Assembly: GCA_017444645.1 (NCBI GenBank) | Contig: JAFSWG010000037.1 | Location: 27,308-91,307, forward strand | DNA length: 64,000 nucleotides | Source: Acholeplasmatales bacterium | Lineage (GTDB): Bacteria > Bacillota_I > Bacilli_A > Acholeplasmatales > Anaeroplasmataceae | Direction of reading: 5' to 3' | In this document: positions 47,001 through 55,685 of the stretch, piece by piece | How positions within the stretch are numbered: the stretch's first letter is position 1 | Layout: each line of letters starts with the position of its first letter | Made by a program: the position numbers and the translations under genes | Notes under the pieces: model-generated | Databases searched by the model: none | What the model was told of the DNA's origin: nothing | The model's input: the letters and a program-made list of their open reading frames with translations, nothing else

Positions 47001-47903
47001 ATGAAAATTGCATTTTTATTTGCAGGTCAAGGTGCACAAGCAGTAGGCATGGGTAAGGATTTTTATGATACATATCCACTTGCTAAAGTAATATATGATA
47101 ATTATCCAGAAATTAAAGATTTATGCTTTAATGGACCTGTAGAAACATTAAATCAAACTGCATATGCTCAAAAGGCAATGTTATTAACATCATATACTAT
47201 CGCATCTATTTTAAAATCAAATGGTATTACACCAGAATATGCTTGTGGTTTATCATTAGGTGAATATAGTGCTCTAGCTTATGCTAATACATGGAAACTA
47301 GATGAAGCAATTGAAATTATTACTAATCGTGGAAGAATAATGCAAGATGCCCTACCTCTTGGTACATCTAAGATGGCTGCAGTAATTGGTTTAGATAGAG
47401 ATATTATTTTAAATACAATTAAAAATGTAGATGGTATTTGTGAGATTGCAAATTATAATTGTCCTGGTCAAATCGTTATTACAGGTGATAATAAAGGTGT
47501 AGATGCTGCAATGCCATTACTTCTAGCTGCAGGTGCTAAAAGAGTATTACCACTTAATGTTTCAGGTGCCTTCCATTCATCTTTATTAATTCCTGCTTCA
47601 AAGGAATTAAGAAAAACATTAGATAAATTTAGCCCAAATAAGCCTGAATGTAAGATTGTATATAATGTATCAGGAAAAGAAGAAGATAAGCCATTAAATG
47701 ACTTATTAGAGGCTCAAATATGTCATTCTGTATATTTTGAAGATTCATTAAAGTATTTAAAAAATCAAGGGGTAGATACATTTATTGAAATAGGACCTGG
47801 TAAAACATTATCTGGTTTAGTTAGAAAAACATTAACTGATGTTAAATGCTATGCTGTAACTGATGTAGATTCTTTAAATCAAGTTTTGGAGGCATTAAAA
47901 TAA
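47001..47903 (+). CDS. fabD: Malonyl-CoA-ACP transacylase
   Basis: 300 residues. FLFAGQGAQAVGMGKDF at the start, the nucleophile GLSLGEYSAL (Ser85) and the late GAFHSSLL segment with the catalytic His are intact. It loads malonyl groups onto ACP for the condensing enzyme. Its stop overlaps the next start (TAATG). Confidence 0.94.
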   Translation: MKIAFLFAGQGAQAVGMGKDFYDTYPLAKVIYDNYPEIKDLCFNGPVETLNQTAYAQKAMLLTSYTIASILKSNGITPEYACGLSLGEYSALAYANTWKLDEAIEIITNRGRIMQDALPLGTSKMAAVIGLDRDIILNTIKNVDGICEIANYNCPGQIVITGDNKGVDAAMPLLLAAGAKRVLPLNVSGAFHSSLLIPASKELRKTLDKFSPNKPECKIVYNVSGKEEDKPLNDLLEAQICHSVYFEDSLKYLKNQGVDTFIEIGPGKTLSGLVRKTLTDVKCYAVTDVDSLNQVLEALK

Positions 47904-48592
47904 TGGATGAAATTAAATATCTTAAGGATATTAATAATTTTCATCTTTACTATGTTGAAAGTATTGGTTCGACCAATACTTTTTTAAAAGATAATTATAT
48001 GAAATATCCTGATAATTCAATATTATTGGCTAAATATCAAACAAATGGTAGAGGAAGATATACTAGAAAGTGGGAATCAAGTGAGGATTATACATTTTCT
48101 TTATTATTGAAAAAAGAATATCATAATGAGATAATAGCTCCTTTATCAATTGTTAGGGCTTTAAAATCTTTTGGAGTTGATACAAAAATCAAATGGCCAA
48201 ATGATATATATTTAAACAATAAAAAGCTATCAGGTATATTAATTGAATCAATATATGGTGGTAATGAATTATATGCCACAATAGTAGGTATTGGTATTAA
48301 TAAAACTGATAAATTAGAAGTTAATGGAATTGGATTAAATAAAGATATTTCATCAACAGATTTAATATCTAAAATAATAAAAGAATATGAATTTTTAATG
48401 AATCAATCATTTGATAATTATATTAATGAATATATTTCTTATAGTAATGTTATTAATAGAAAGATAATATATCAAGGTGAAGAATATATTGTTGATAATA
48501 TAAATGAAAAAGGCCATTTGCTATTAAATAAAAATGGCATAATTAAAGAAATATCATGTGATGAGATTAATATTAAAGATTCATTAATATAA
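47903..48592 (+). CDS. birA: Biotin-[acetyl-CoA carboxylase] ligase
   Basis: 229 residues, catalytic domain only, without the N-terminal HTH of bifunctional BirA. YVESIGSTNTFLKDN, the biotin/ATP loop GRGRYTRKWESS, the KWPNDIYLNNKKLSGILIES segment and GIGINK are present. It attaches biotin to Lys107 of AccB. Last gene of the operon, read from a TAATG overlap with fabD. Confidence 0.92.
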   Translation: MDEIKYLKDINNFHLYYVESIGSTNTFLKDNYMKYPDNSILLAKYQTNGRGRYTRKWESSEDYTFSLLLKKEYHNEIIAPLSIVRALKSFGVDTKIKWPNDIYLNNKKLSGILIESIYGGNELYATIVGIGINKTDKLEVNGIGLNKDISSTDLISKIIKEYEFLMNQSFDNYINEYISYSNVINRKIIYQGEEYIVDNINEKGHLLLNKNGIIKEISCDEINIKDSLI

Positions 48593-48610
48593 TATATTTA
48601 TGTAGAGAAA

Positions 48611-48647
48611 GAAAAAATGCTTACTGTAATTCAGCAAGCATTTTTAT
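48611..48647. terminator. Bidirectional terminator between birA and trpS
   Basis: AAAAATGCTT (48613-48622)/AAGCATTTTT (48636-48645), extended inward by CTG/CAG. Confidence 0.85.
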
Positions 48648-48648
48648 A

Positions 48649-49838
<1,190 letters not shown>

Positions 49839-49843
49839 AATTG

Positions 49844-49872
49844 AGTATATCACATATAATAAAAATTATCAA
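49844..49872 (-). promoter_or_regulatory. Promoter of the T-box/trpS transcript
   Basis: On the minus strand TTGATA (49872-49867), a 17-base spacer and TATACT (49849-49844). It lies immediately before Stem I of the T-box. Confidence 0.75.
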
Positions 49873-49944
49873 TTTATAAATATAAAATAAAAAAAAGGTA
49901 AATGCAAAAGATAATACTCATATGTGTAAGGCATGTGTAATAAA

Positions 49945-49965
49945 AATTGTAAAAGCGTTTTCTAC
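49945..49965 (+). promoter_or_regulatory. cre-like imperfect palindrome upstream of opp
   Basis: TGTAAAAGCGTTTTCTACA resembles a CcpA catabolite-responsive element in its AAGCGTTTTCT half, but the left half deviates by about two positions. The same bases can form a hairpin with the downstream CGCTTT. The remaining 49873-50107 stretch is AT-rich with nothing else recognised. Confidence 0.35.
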
Positions 49966-50107
49966 AAGAAAAAGTCGCTTTATTGAATTATTAACACGAA
50001 TAAGTTGAAATATAAGATATAATTTTAATAAAATTCAGGTTTTTTTCAAATTTTCGAATAATATTTTTATTTTATTTGAGAAAATTTAAAAAAATATGTA
50101 AAAAATG

Positions 50108-50136
50108 TTGATTTTCGTGTATAAAAAGAATATAAT
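50108..50136 (+). promoter_or_regulatory. Promoter of the opp operon
   Basis: TTGATT (50108-50113), a 17-base spacer and TATAAT (50131-50136), 34 bases before the oppA start. Confidence 0.8.
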
Positions 50137-50169
50137 CAAAGCAGAATTTTTCGGAGAAGGGGTAAAAAT

Positions 50170-52344
50170 ATGAAAATTAAGAAAATTGCTTTAGCTGCTT
50201 TAGCAGCTGCAACAGTTGTAACTTTAGCTTCATGTGGTGGCGAAACAGTTACATTCGGTTCAATGGATACTCATTATAGTGGAACATTGAAAGCTGGCTT
50301 TACATCATTAGCCAACAAAAATGAAAATGGTGAATTAACATTCCAAAGAAATGATAAAGGAGAAATCACTGATAATACAAAGGCTACTTATACAGTTGCT
50401 GGAAAGACTATTAATGTTAAACCTGTTTATAGAACTTTCTATCAAACTGAAACTTCAAATGACCAATTCAATTATCTAACTAACCAATGGCAACAAAACT
50501 CTGATCAATATTGTAATATGGTTGATGGTTTAGTAACTAATGATAAGTATTCAAATATTGTAGGTGCTTTGGCTTTAGGCTATAAGACTGAAGAGAAGGG
50601 TGACAAAGAAGTTTGGACTTTCCAATTAAAGGAAGGCGTTAAGTGGGTTGATAACAAGACAGGTGAAGAAAAGGGCGAAGTTAAAGCTGACGATTTCGTT
50701 GCCGCTATTGAATATGTATTAAACCCAATCAATAGTTCTAAGACTGCTGGTATCGTTACTGGTGTTCTTGATGGTGCTGAAGAATATATGAAATCTAAGG
50801 CAGATACTGATACAACTAATGATAAGTCATTTGATACAGTAGGCGTTAAAGCTATTGATGATTACACAGTTCAATATACATTATTTGAACCAACACCTTA
50901 TTTTATGACAAGCTTAACATATTCTCCATTCTTACCTGTAAGTAGAGATTATTTAAAGCAAGAAGGTACTGATTTTGGTAAATCTGAAAACAACATTTTA
51001 GTAAATGGCGCATTCAGAATGACTAAACATGAAAAAGAATCATTAATCGAATTAAAGAAGAATGATTTATATTGGGATGCTAAACATGTTTATGTTGGTA
51101 AAGTAGTTGAAAAATTCGTTCCATCTACTGCAACATCTACTGATATTCGTAAGTGGTATGAATCTGGAGAAATCGATGGATTCTCTCCAAATGCAAAGGA
51201 TGAAGAAGGATATAAGAAATATGTATTAGGCACAGATGGTACTGGTTCAGTTAAAAATCCAGTATCTGATGAATGTAATGCTGTTCAATCTGCAGCAGAT
51301 AGAACATTCAATGGTTTCTTCAATTTCAACAGAACTACATATGATTATTCAACAGATCAAACTAAAGGAAAAACTGATAATCAAAAGAAAGCAACAGCAA
51401 AAGCATTATTAAATGTTAACTTCCGTAAGGGCTTCTTATATGGCTTGAAGGTTGAAGAATATTTAAAGATATATAATCCAAAAGCTCCAATTGAGTTCTT
51501 AGGACGTGGATATACAATTAGAGATTTATGTTTAATTGATGGAAAAAAAGATTATTGTGATTTCGTTGATGAAGTATACAATAAGAAGCAAGGTACTACA
51601 GGCGTATCTTTAACAGGTATCAATAATGGATCTGATCCAATTTTTGATAAGGCTAAAGCTACTCAATATTTCCAAACTGCAAAACAAGAATTATTAGCTG
51701 CTGGTTTAACTGAAGCTGATTTCCCAATTAGAATTGATGTTTGTAAGACTGAAACAGTAGAAGATCAACCATTCGAAGATGCAACATTCGCTCCATTAAA
51801 AGAAGCTGGTCAAGGTGTTGTAGAAATCGTTGAATTAATTGCTGGTAGTGATACATTATATGATGAATGGGTTACTGAAAATTCTAACTATGATTATAAT
51901 ATGTTAACTGGTTGGGGTCCTGACTATGCAGACCCTAAGACATTCTTACATACTTATGTTGAAAATGGTGATTCTGTAATGTATTTAGGATTTGCAGAAG
52001 CTGATACTAATGAAGAAGTTGCTGCATTACAACATGAAGTATTAGGTGGATATACTGCAGCTTATGAATTAGGTGCTCAAATTACTGATGCATCTAAGTT
52101 AGCTGAAAGATATCAAAAGTTTGCTGAAGCTGAATATAAGCTAATTTATGAAGATGCATTAATTATTCCTTGGTTAACTAATACAGGTTGGAGAGCTTCT
52201 GTATCTAAGGTTGTTCCTTATGCAGTAAAGAAGGCAGCTTATGGTCTGTCTTCTACAAAATATAGTGATATTATCGTATCTTCAGATTCAATCACTAAAG
52301 AAGTAAGAAACGCTATTAAAGCTGATTACGATTCAAAGAAGTAA
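50170..52344 (+). CDS. oppA: Oligopeptide-binding lipoprotein
   Basis: 724 residues, longer than usual OppA (about 540). The signal peptide ends in the lipobox LASC (Cys22). The body matches solute-binding family 5: DGLVTND, WTFQLKEGVKWVD, ADDFVAAIEYVLNP, YTVQYTLFEPTPYF, VNGAFRM and the late GWGPDYADPKTFLHTY segment. Extra length comes from inserted, Lys/Asp/Thr-rich loops, as in several lineages near mollicutes. It binds peptides outside the cell and delivers them to OppBC. GGAGAAGGGG lies before the ATG. Confidence 0.9.
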   Translation: MKIKKIALAALAAATVVTLASCGGETVTFGSMDTHYSGTLKAGFTSLANKNENGELTFQRNDKGEITDNTKATYTVAGKTINVKPVYRTFYQTETSNDQFNYLTNQWQQNSDQYCNMVDGLVTNDKYSNIVGALALGYKTEEKGDKEVWTFQLKEGVKWVDNKTGEEKGEVKADDFVAAIEYVLNPINSSKTAGIVTGVLDGAEEYMKSKADTDTTNDKSFDTVGVKAIDDYTVQYTLFEPTPYFMTSLTYSPFLPVSRDYLKQEGTDFGKSENNILVNGAFRMTKHEKESLIELKKNDLYWDAKHVYVGKVVEKFVPSTATSTDIRKWYESGEIDGFSPNAKDEEGYKKYVLGTDGTGSVKNPVSDECNAVQSAADRTFNGFFNFNRTTYDYSTDQTKGKTDNQKKATAKALLNVNFRKGFLYGLKVEEYLKIYNPKAPIEFLGRGYTIRDLCLIDGKKDYCDFVDEVYNKKQGTTGVSLTGINNGSDPIFDKAKATQYFQTAKQELLAAGLTEADFPIRIDVCKTETVEDQPFEDATFAPLKEAGQGVVEIVELIAGSDTLYDEWVTENSNYDYNMLTGWGPDYADPKTFLHTYVENGDSVMYLGFAEADTNEEVAALQHEVLGGYTAAYELGAQITDASKLAERYQKFAEAEYKLIYEDALIIPWLTNTGWRASVSKVVPYAVKKAAYGLSSTKYSDIIVSSDSITKEVRNAIKADYDSKK

Positions 52345-52391
52345 TAAATATTTGTAATTTTAATAGTAAAATTATATAATTATACACAAAT

Positions 52392-52418
52392 GGGGAGAAG
52401 CGATTCATCACTTCTCCT
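52392..52418 (+). other. Hairpin between oppA and oppB
   Basis: GGAGAAG (52394-52400)/CTTCTCC (52411-52417) with a 10-base loop and no T-run. It probably protects the oppA message from 3' decay and so raises binding-protein levels over the membrane subunits, as seen for other transport operons. Confidence 0.55.
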
Positions 52419-52455
52419 AATTTGTCGTATTAAGACAATAGAAAGGAGCACAAAA

Positions 52456-53592
52456 ATGGAAGCAACTGCTCAAGAGAATAAGAAAGAATCAAAGCTTAAA
52501 TACTTTATTCAAGAAAAAATTATAAATAATTTGACTTTGAGATACGTTTTAAAACGTGTTCTTTCTTCTTTAATTACTTTATTATTATTAGTTGCTATAA
52601 TTACAGCTTTAATTAGAGCAATTCCTGATTCAAAATTGTATAATTATCAGACATATGTAAAAATTAGAGGACAATTAGGTGATCTAATAGCTGATAATTA
52701 TATTAAAAAAGAATTATATAAATATGGTAGATATACAATTGATGGAAGACCGGTTTCTGTTTTAGAAAACATATTTACATATTTGTATTACATTTTTCCA
52801 ATTTATAAAGAAGTACCATATGCTTTTGATTTAAATTATGAATATGCTACAAAAACATGGAAAGGCTTTGTTTATTTAGGTAGATCAATTGATACAAATG
52901 AATTCGTATTAGATAGTTTAGTTAGTAAAATGCCTATTTCTATTTACATTTCAATTGTATCAGTATTTTTCACTTATTTATTTGGTTTCCCTCTAGGTGT
53001 AGCTATGGCTAAAAAGCCTGGTGGTGTTATAGATAAGATTGGTACAGTATTTATCGTATTAAATTATGCAATACCCGCATTAGTATTTTATCTATTTTTA
53101 TGGAGTTTTTCAGGAGATAAAAATGGAGCATTAGGTGTATTTAATTTTGGCTACAGTTATGATGAAAAGAATTTTTTTGGCTCACTATTTATTCCGATTT
53201 TCGCGATAGTATTTTTAAGTATCCCTGGAATAATTGTATGGGTTAGAAGATTTATGGTAGATGAGCTTAACTCAGATTACGTTAAATTCGCAAGAAGTAA
53301 AGGCTTATCTGAAAATAGAATAATGTATACACATGTATTAAGAAATGCAAGTGTACCTCTAGTAAGAAATATCCCAGGTACTTTATTAGGTGCCATGATT
53401 GGTTCATATTTCGTTGAAAAAATTTGGAGTATTCCAGGAACTGGAAAAATGTTAATTAATGCATTAAATAAGATTGATGTATCAGCTATTCAAGGTTTAG
53501 CATTCTTCTATGCTGCAATCTCAATGCTAGCATTCTTATTAGGTGATTTAATTACAGTATTCTTTGATCCTAGAATCAAATTACAGGCTTAG
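52456..53592 (+). CDS. oppB: Oligopeptide ABC transporter permease OppB
   Basis: 378 residues. A polar N-terminus precedes TM1 (about 40-58), followed by an enlarged extracytoplasmic loop and the BPD_transp_1 core with five more helices. The EAA-loop region VKFARSKGLSENRIMYTHVLRNA and the end NKIDVSAIQGLAFFYA...DPRIKL are typical for OppB. The ATG at 52456 follows AAGGAG; the longer frame from 52390 lacks a site and spans the hairpin. Confidence 0.92.
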   Translation: MEATAQENKKESKLKYFIQEKIINNLTLRYVLKRVLSSLITLLLLVAIITALIRAIPDSKLYNYQTYVKIRGQLGDLIADNYIKKELYKYGRYTIDGRPVSVLENIFTYLYYIFPIYKEVPYAFDLNYEYATKTWKGFVYLGRSIDTNEFVLDSLVSKMPISIYISIVSVFFTYLFGFPLGVAMAKKPGGVIDKIGTVFIVLNYAIPALVFYLFLWSFSGDKNGALGVFNFGYSYDEKNFFGSLFIPIFAIVFLSIPGIIVWVRRFMVDELNSDYVKFARSKGLSENRIMYTHVLRNASVPLVRNIPGTLLGAMIGSYFVEKIWSIPGTGKMLINALNKIDVSAIQGLAFFYAAISMLAFLLGDLITVFFDPRIKLQA

Positions 53593-53603
53593 GAGGGATG
53601 AAT

Positions 53604-54566
53604 ATGACAGAAGTATTAAATGAACAATACGAAGTTGATCATGAATTAGATGACCTATTCGTTCCTGTTAAGATTGATGAAGAAGAATCTGAACATTTAG
53701 CTGCAGAGCCATATTCATATTGGAAATCAGTATTCCACGTATTTATTCATAAGCCTGCCGCAATTGTTTCAATTATTACTCTTATTCTATTAGTTTTAGG
53801 TATTATTATAATTCCTCTATTTGCAACACAAGCAGACTTTGAAGGAACATTAGCGACAGTTAATGCCGCACCATCAGCTGCTCATATTTGGGGTTGTGAT
53901 GCTAAAGGCCGTGATTTATGGTTCATTACATGGAGTGGTGCTGGAGCATCTTTGGGATTAGCATTAATATCATCAGCTATCGTAACTGTAATTGGTGTTA
54001 TTATGGGCTTAATATGGGGTTATTTAAAGAAATTAGATTGGTTATTTGTAGAAGCATATAATTTAATTGCCAATATTCCTTCACTATTAATTTATATGTT
54101 ATTATCTACAATTTTTGCACATTCTATTACTTGGATTTCGCCTGAAGGAAGATTAGTATTCTCATTATGTATAACTGGATGGTTAGGATTAGCATTAATG
54201 ATAAGAAATATGGTATTAATTATTGATAACAGAGAATATAATGTTGCATCAAAGACTCTAGCGACTCCAGCTAGAAGAATTATGTTTAAGAATTATTTAC
54301 CATATATTTTAGGTATTATTATTACTGACTTCTCATTGATAGTTCCTGGTATGATTTCAAGTGAAGTTTCAATGTCATATTTCGGTGTTGGTTTACCAAA
54401 AGATAAGATTGCAATTGGTGCTATTTTAGAACTTGGTATTAAGGAATTCCAACAAAGACCATGGCAAATTCTTGCACCAGGTGCATTAATGGCAGTTATT
54501 ATATTTATTTTCTTCTTGTTAGGTATGGCATTATCAGATGCTCTAGACCCTAAGAAGCACAGGTAG
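53604..54566 (+). CDS. oppC: Oligopeptide ABC transporter permease OppC
   Basis: 320 residues with six helices. The N-terminal OppC_N segment (YSYWKSVFHVFIHKPAAIVS..) precedes the conserved HIWGCDAKGRDLW motif, and an EAA-like loop (YNVASKTLATPARRIMFKNYLP) follows. FLLGMALSDALDPKKH at the end is standard. The ATG at 53604 is preferred because AGGAGGG abuts the earlier ATG at 53598. Confidence 0.92.
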   Translation: MTEVLNEQYEVDHELDDLFVPVKIDEEESEHLAAEPYSYWKSVFHVFIHKPAAIVSIITLILLVLGIIIIPLFATQADFEGTLATVNAAPSAAHIWGCDAKGRDLWFITWSGAGASLGLALISSAIVTVIGVIMGLIWGYLKKLDWLFVEAYNLIANIPSLLIYMLLSTIFAHSITWISPEGRLVFSLCITGWLGLALMIRNMVLIIDNREYNVASKTLATPARRIMFKNYLPYILGIIITDFSLIVPGMISSEVSMSYFGVGLPKDKIAIGAILELGIKEFQQRPWQILAPGALMAVIIFIFFLLGMALSDALDPKKHR

Positions 54567-54575
54567 GAGGTCAAT

Positions 54576-55685
54576 ATGAGCAAAAAAGTTAATGTTGAAT
54601 TAAAACCTGTTGATGCAGTAAAAAAAGGTGAAGTAATAGCTTCAGTAAAAGATTTAGTAGTAAGATTCCAAGTAAGAGGAAAAACTTTAACAGCTATTAG
54701 AAAGGTTTCACTAGATATTTATAAAGGCGAAATTATCGCAATCGTTGGTGAATCAGGTTCTGGTAAATCAGTATTTACAAAATGTTTTACTGGTATGCTT
54801 GAAGAAAATGGTTCAGTCGATGAAAATTCACAAATTATGTATAGTGGTGTAGATATTTCTAAATTCAAAACTAATGAAGAATGGTTAAATATCCGTGGTA
54901 AGAGAATTTCTACAATTTTCCAAGACCCTATGACATCACTTAATCCATTAAGAAAAATTGGTTCTCAAATTGCTGAAGTTATAAGACTTCATAGAGGATT
55001 CTCTAAGGAAGATGCTAAAGCAGAAGCAATTAAATTACTAAAGCGTGTTGGTATTAGAGATGCTGAAGCTAGATATAATGATTATCCATTCCAATATTCA
55101 GGTGGTATGAGACAAAGAGTTGTTATTGCTATCGCATTAGCTTGTAATCCAGATATCTTAATTTGTGATGAACCAACAACAGCACTAGATGTTACAATCC
55201 AAGCTCAAATTTTAAATCTAATTAAAGAATTAAAAGAAGAATATGGATTTACTATCATGTTTATTACACACGACTTAGGTGTAGTTGCCGAAATCGCAGA
55301 TAGAGTTGCTGTAATGTATGGTGGACAAATCATTGAATATGGTACTGCAAAGGATGTGTTCTATGATCCAAAGCATCCATATACATGGGCATTATTATCT
55401 TCTTTACCACAACTTGGTGAAAAAGGTGAAAACCTATACTCAATTACAGGTACTCCACCATCACTATTTAATGAAATTAAAGGTGATGCATTCGCTCCAA
55501 GAAATCCATATGCTCTTGCAGTAGATTTCGTTAAGGAACCACCAATGTTTAAGGTAAGTGATACTCACTATGCTAAAACTTGGTTATTAGACCCAAGAGC
55601 ACCAAAGGTTGAAAGACCTGCAATTATTGGTGAGATTTCAGAGCGTGTAGCTAAAATCTATTCAGGAGGTGAAAATAATGAATAA
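54576..55685 (+). CDS. oppD: Oligopeptide ABC transporter ATPase OppD
   Basis: 369 residues, normal form. Walker A is GESGSGKS, the Q-loop is [10 protein letters not shown], the signature is YSGGMRQRV, Walker B is [11 protein letters not shown] and the switch is THD. The C-terminal oligo_HPY region ([12 protein letters not shown]...GTPPS..) is present, though its usual cysteine cluster is not seen. It pairs with OppF to drive peptide uptake. It overlaps oppF by 8 bases. Confidence 0.94.
   Translation: MSKKVNVELKPVDAVKKGEVIASVKDLVVRFQVRGKTLTAIRKVSLDIYKGEIIAIVGESGSGKSVFTKCFTGMLEENGSVDENSQIMYSGVDISKFKTNEEWLNIRGKRISTIFQDPMTSLNPLRKIGSQIAEVIRLHRGFSKEDAKAEAIKLLKRVGIRDAEARYNDYPFQYSGGMRQRVVIAIALACNPDILICDEPTTALDVTIQAQILNLIKELKEEYGFTIMFITHDLGVVAEIADRVAVMYGGQIIEYGTAKDVFYDPKHPYTWALLSSLPQLGEKGENLYSITGTPPSLFNEIKGDAFAPRNPYALAVDFVKEPPMFKVSDTHYAKTWLLDPRAPKVERPAIIGEISERVAKIYSGGENNE

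Noticed and set aside
52390..52455. Longer OppB start from 52390
   Set aside because: The region holds an RNA hairpin and lacks a ribosome site, while AAGGAG precedes the ATG at 52456.
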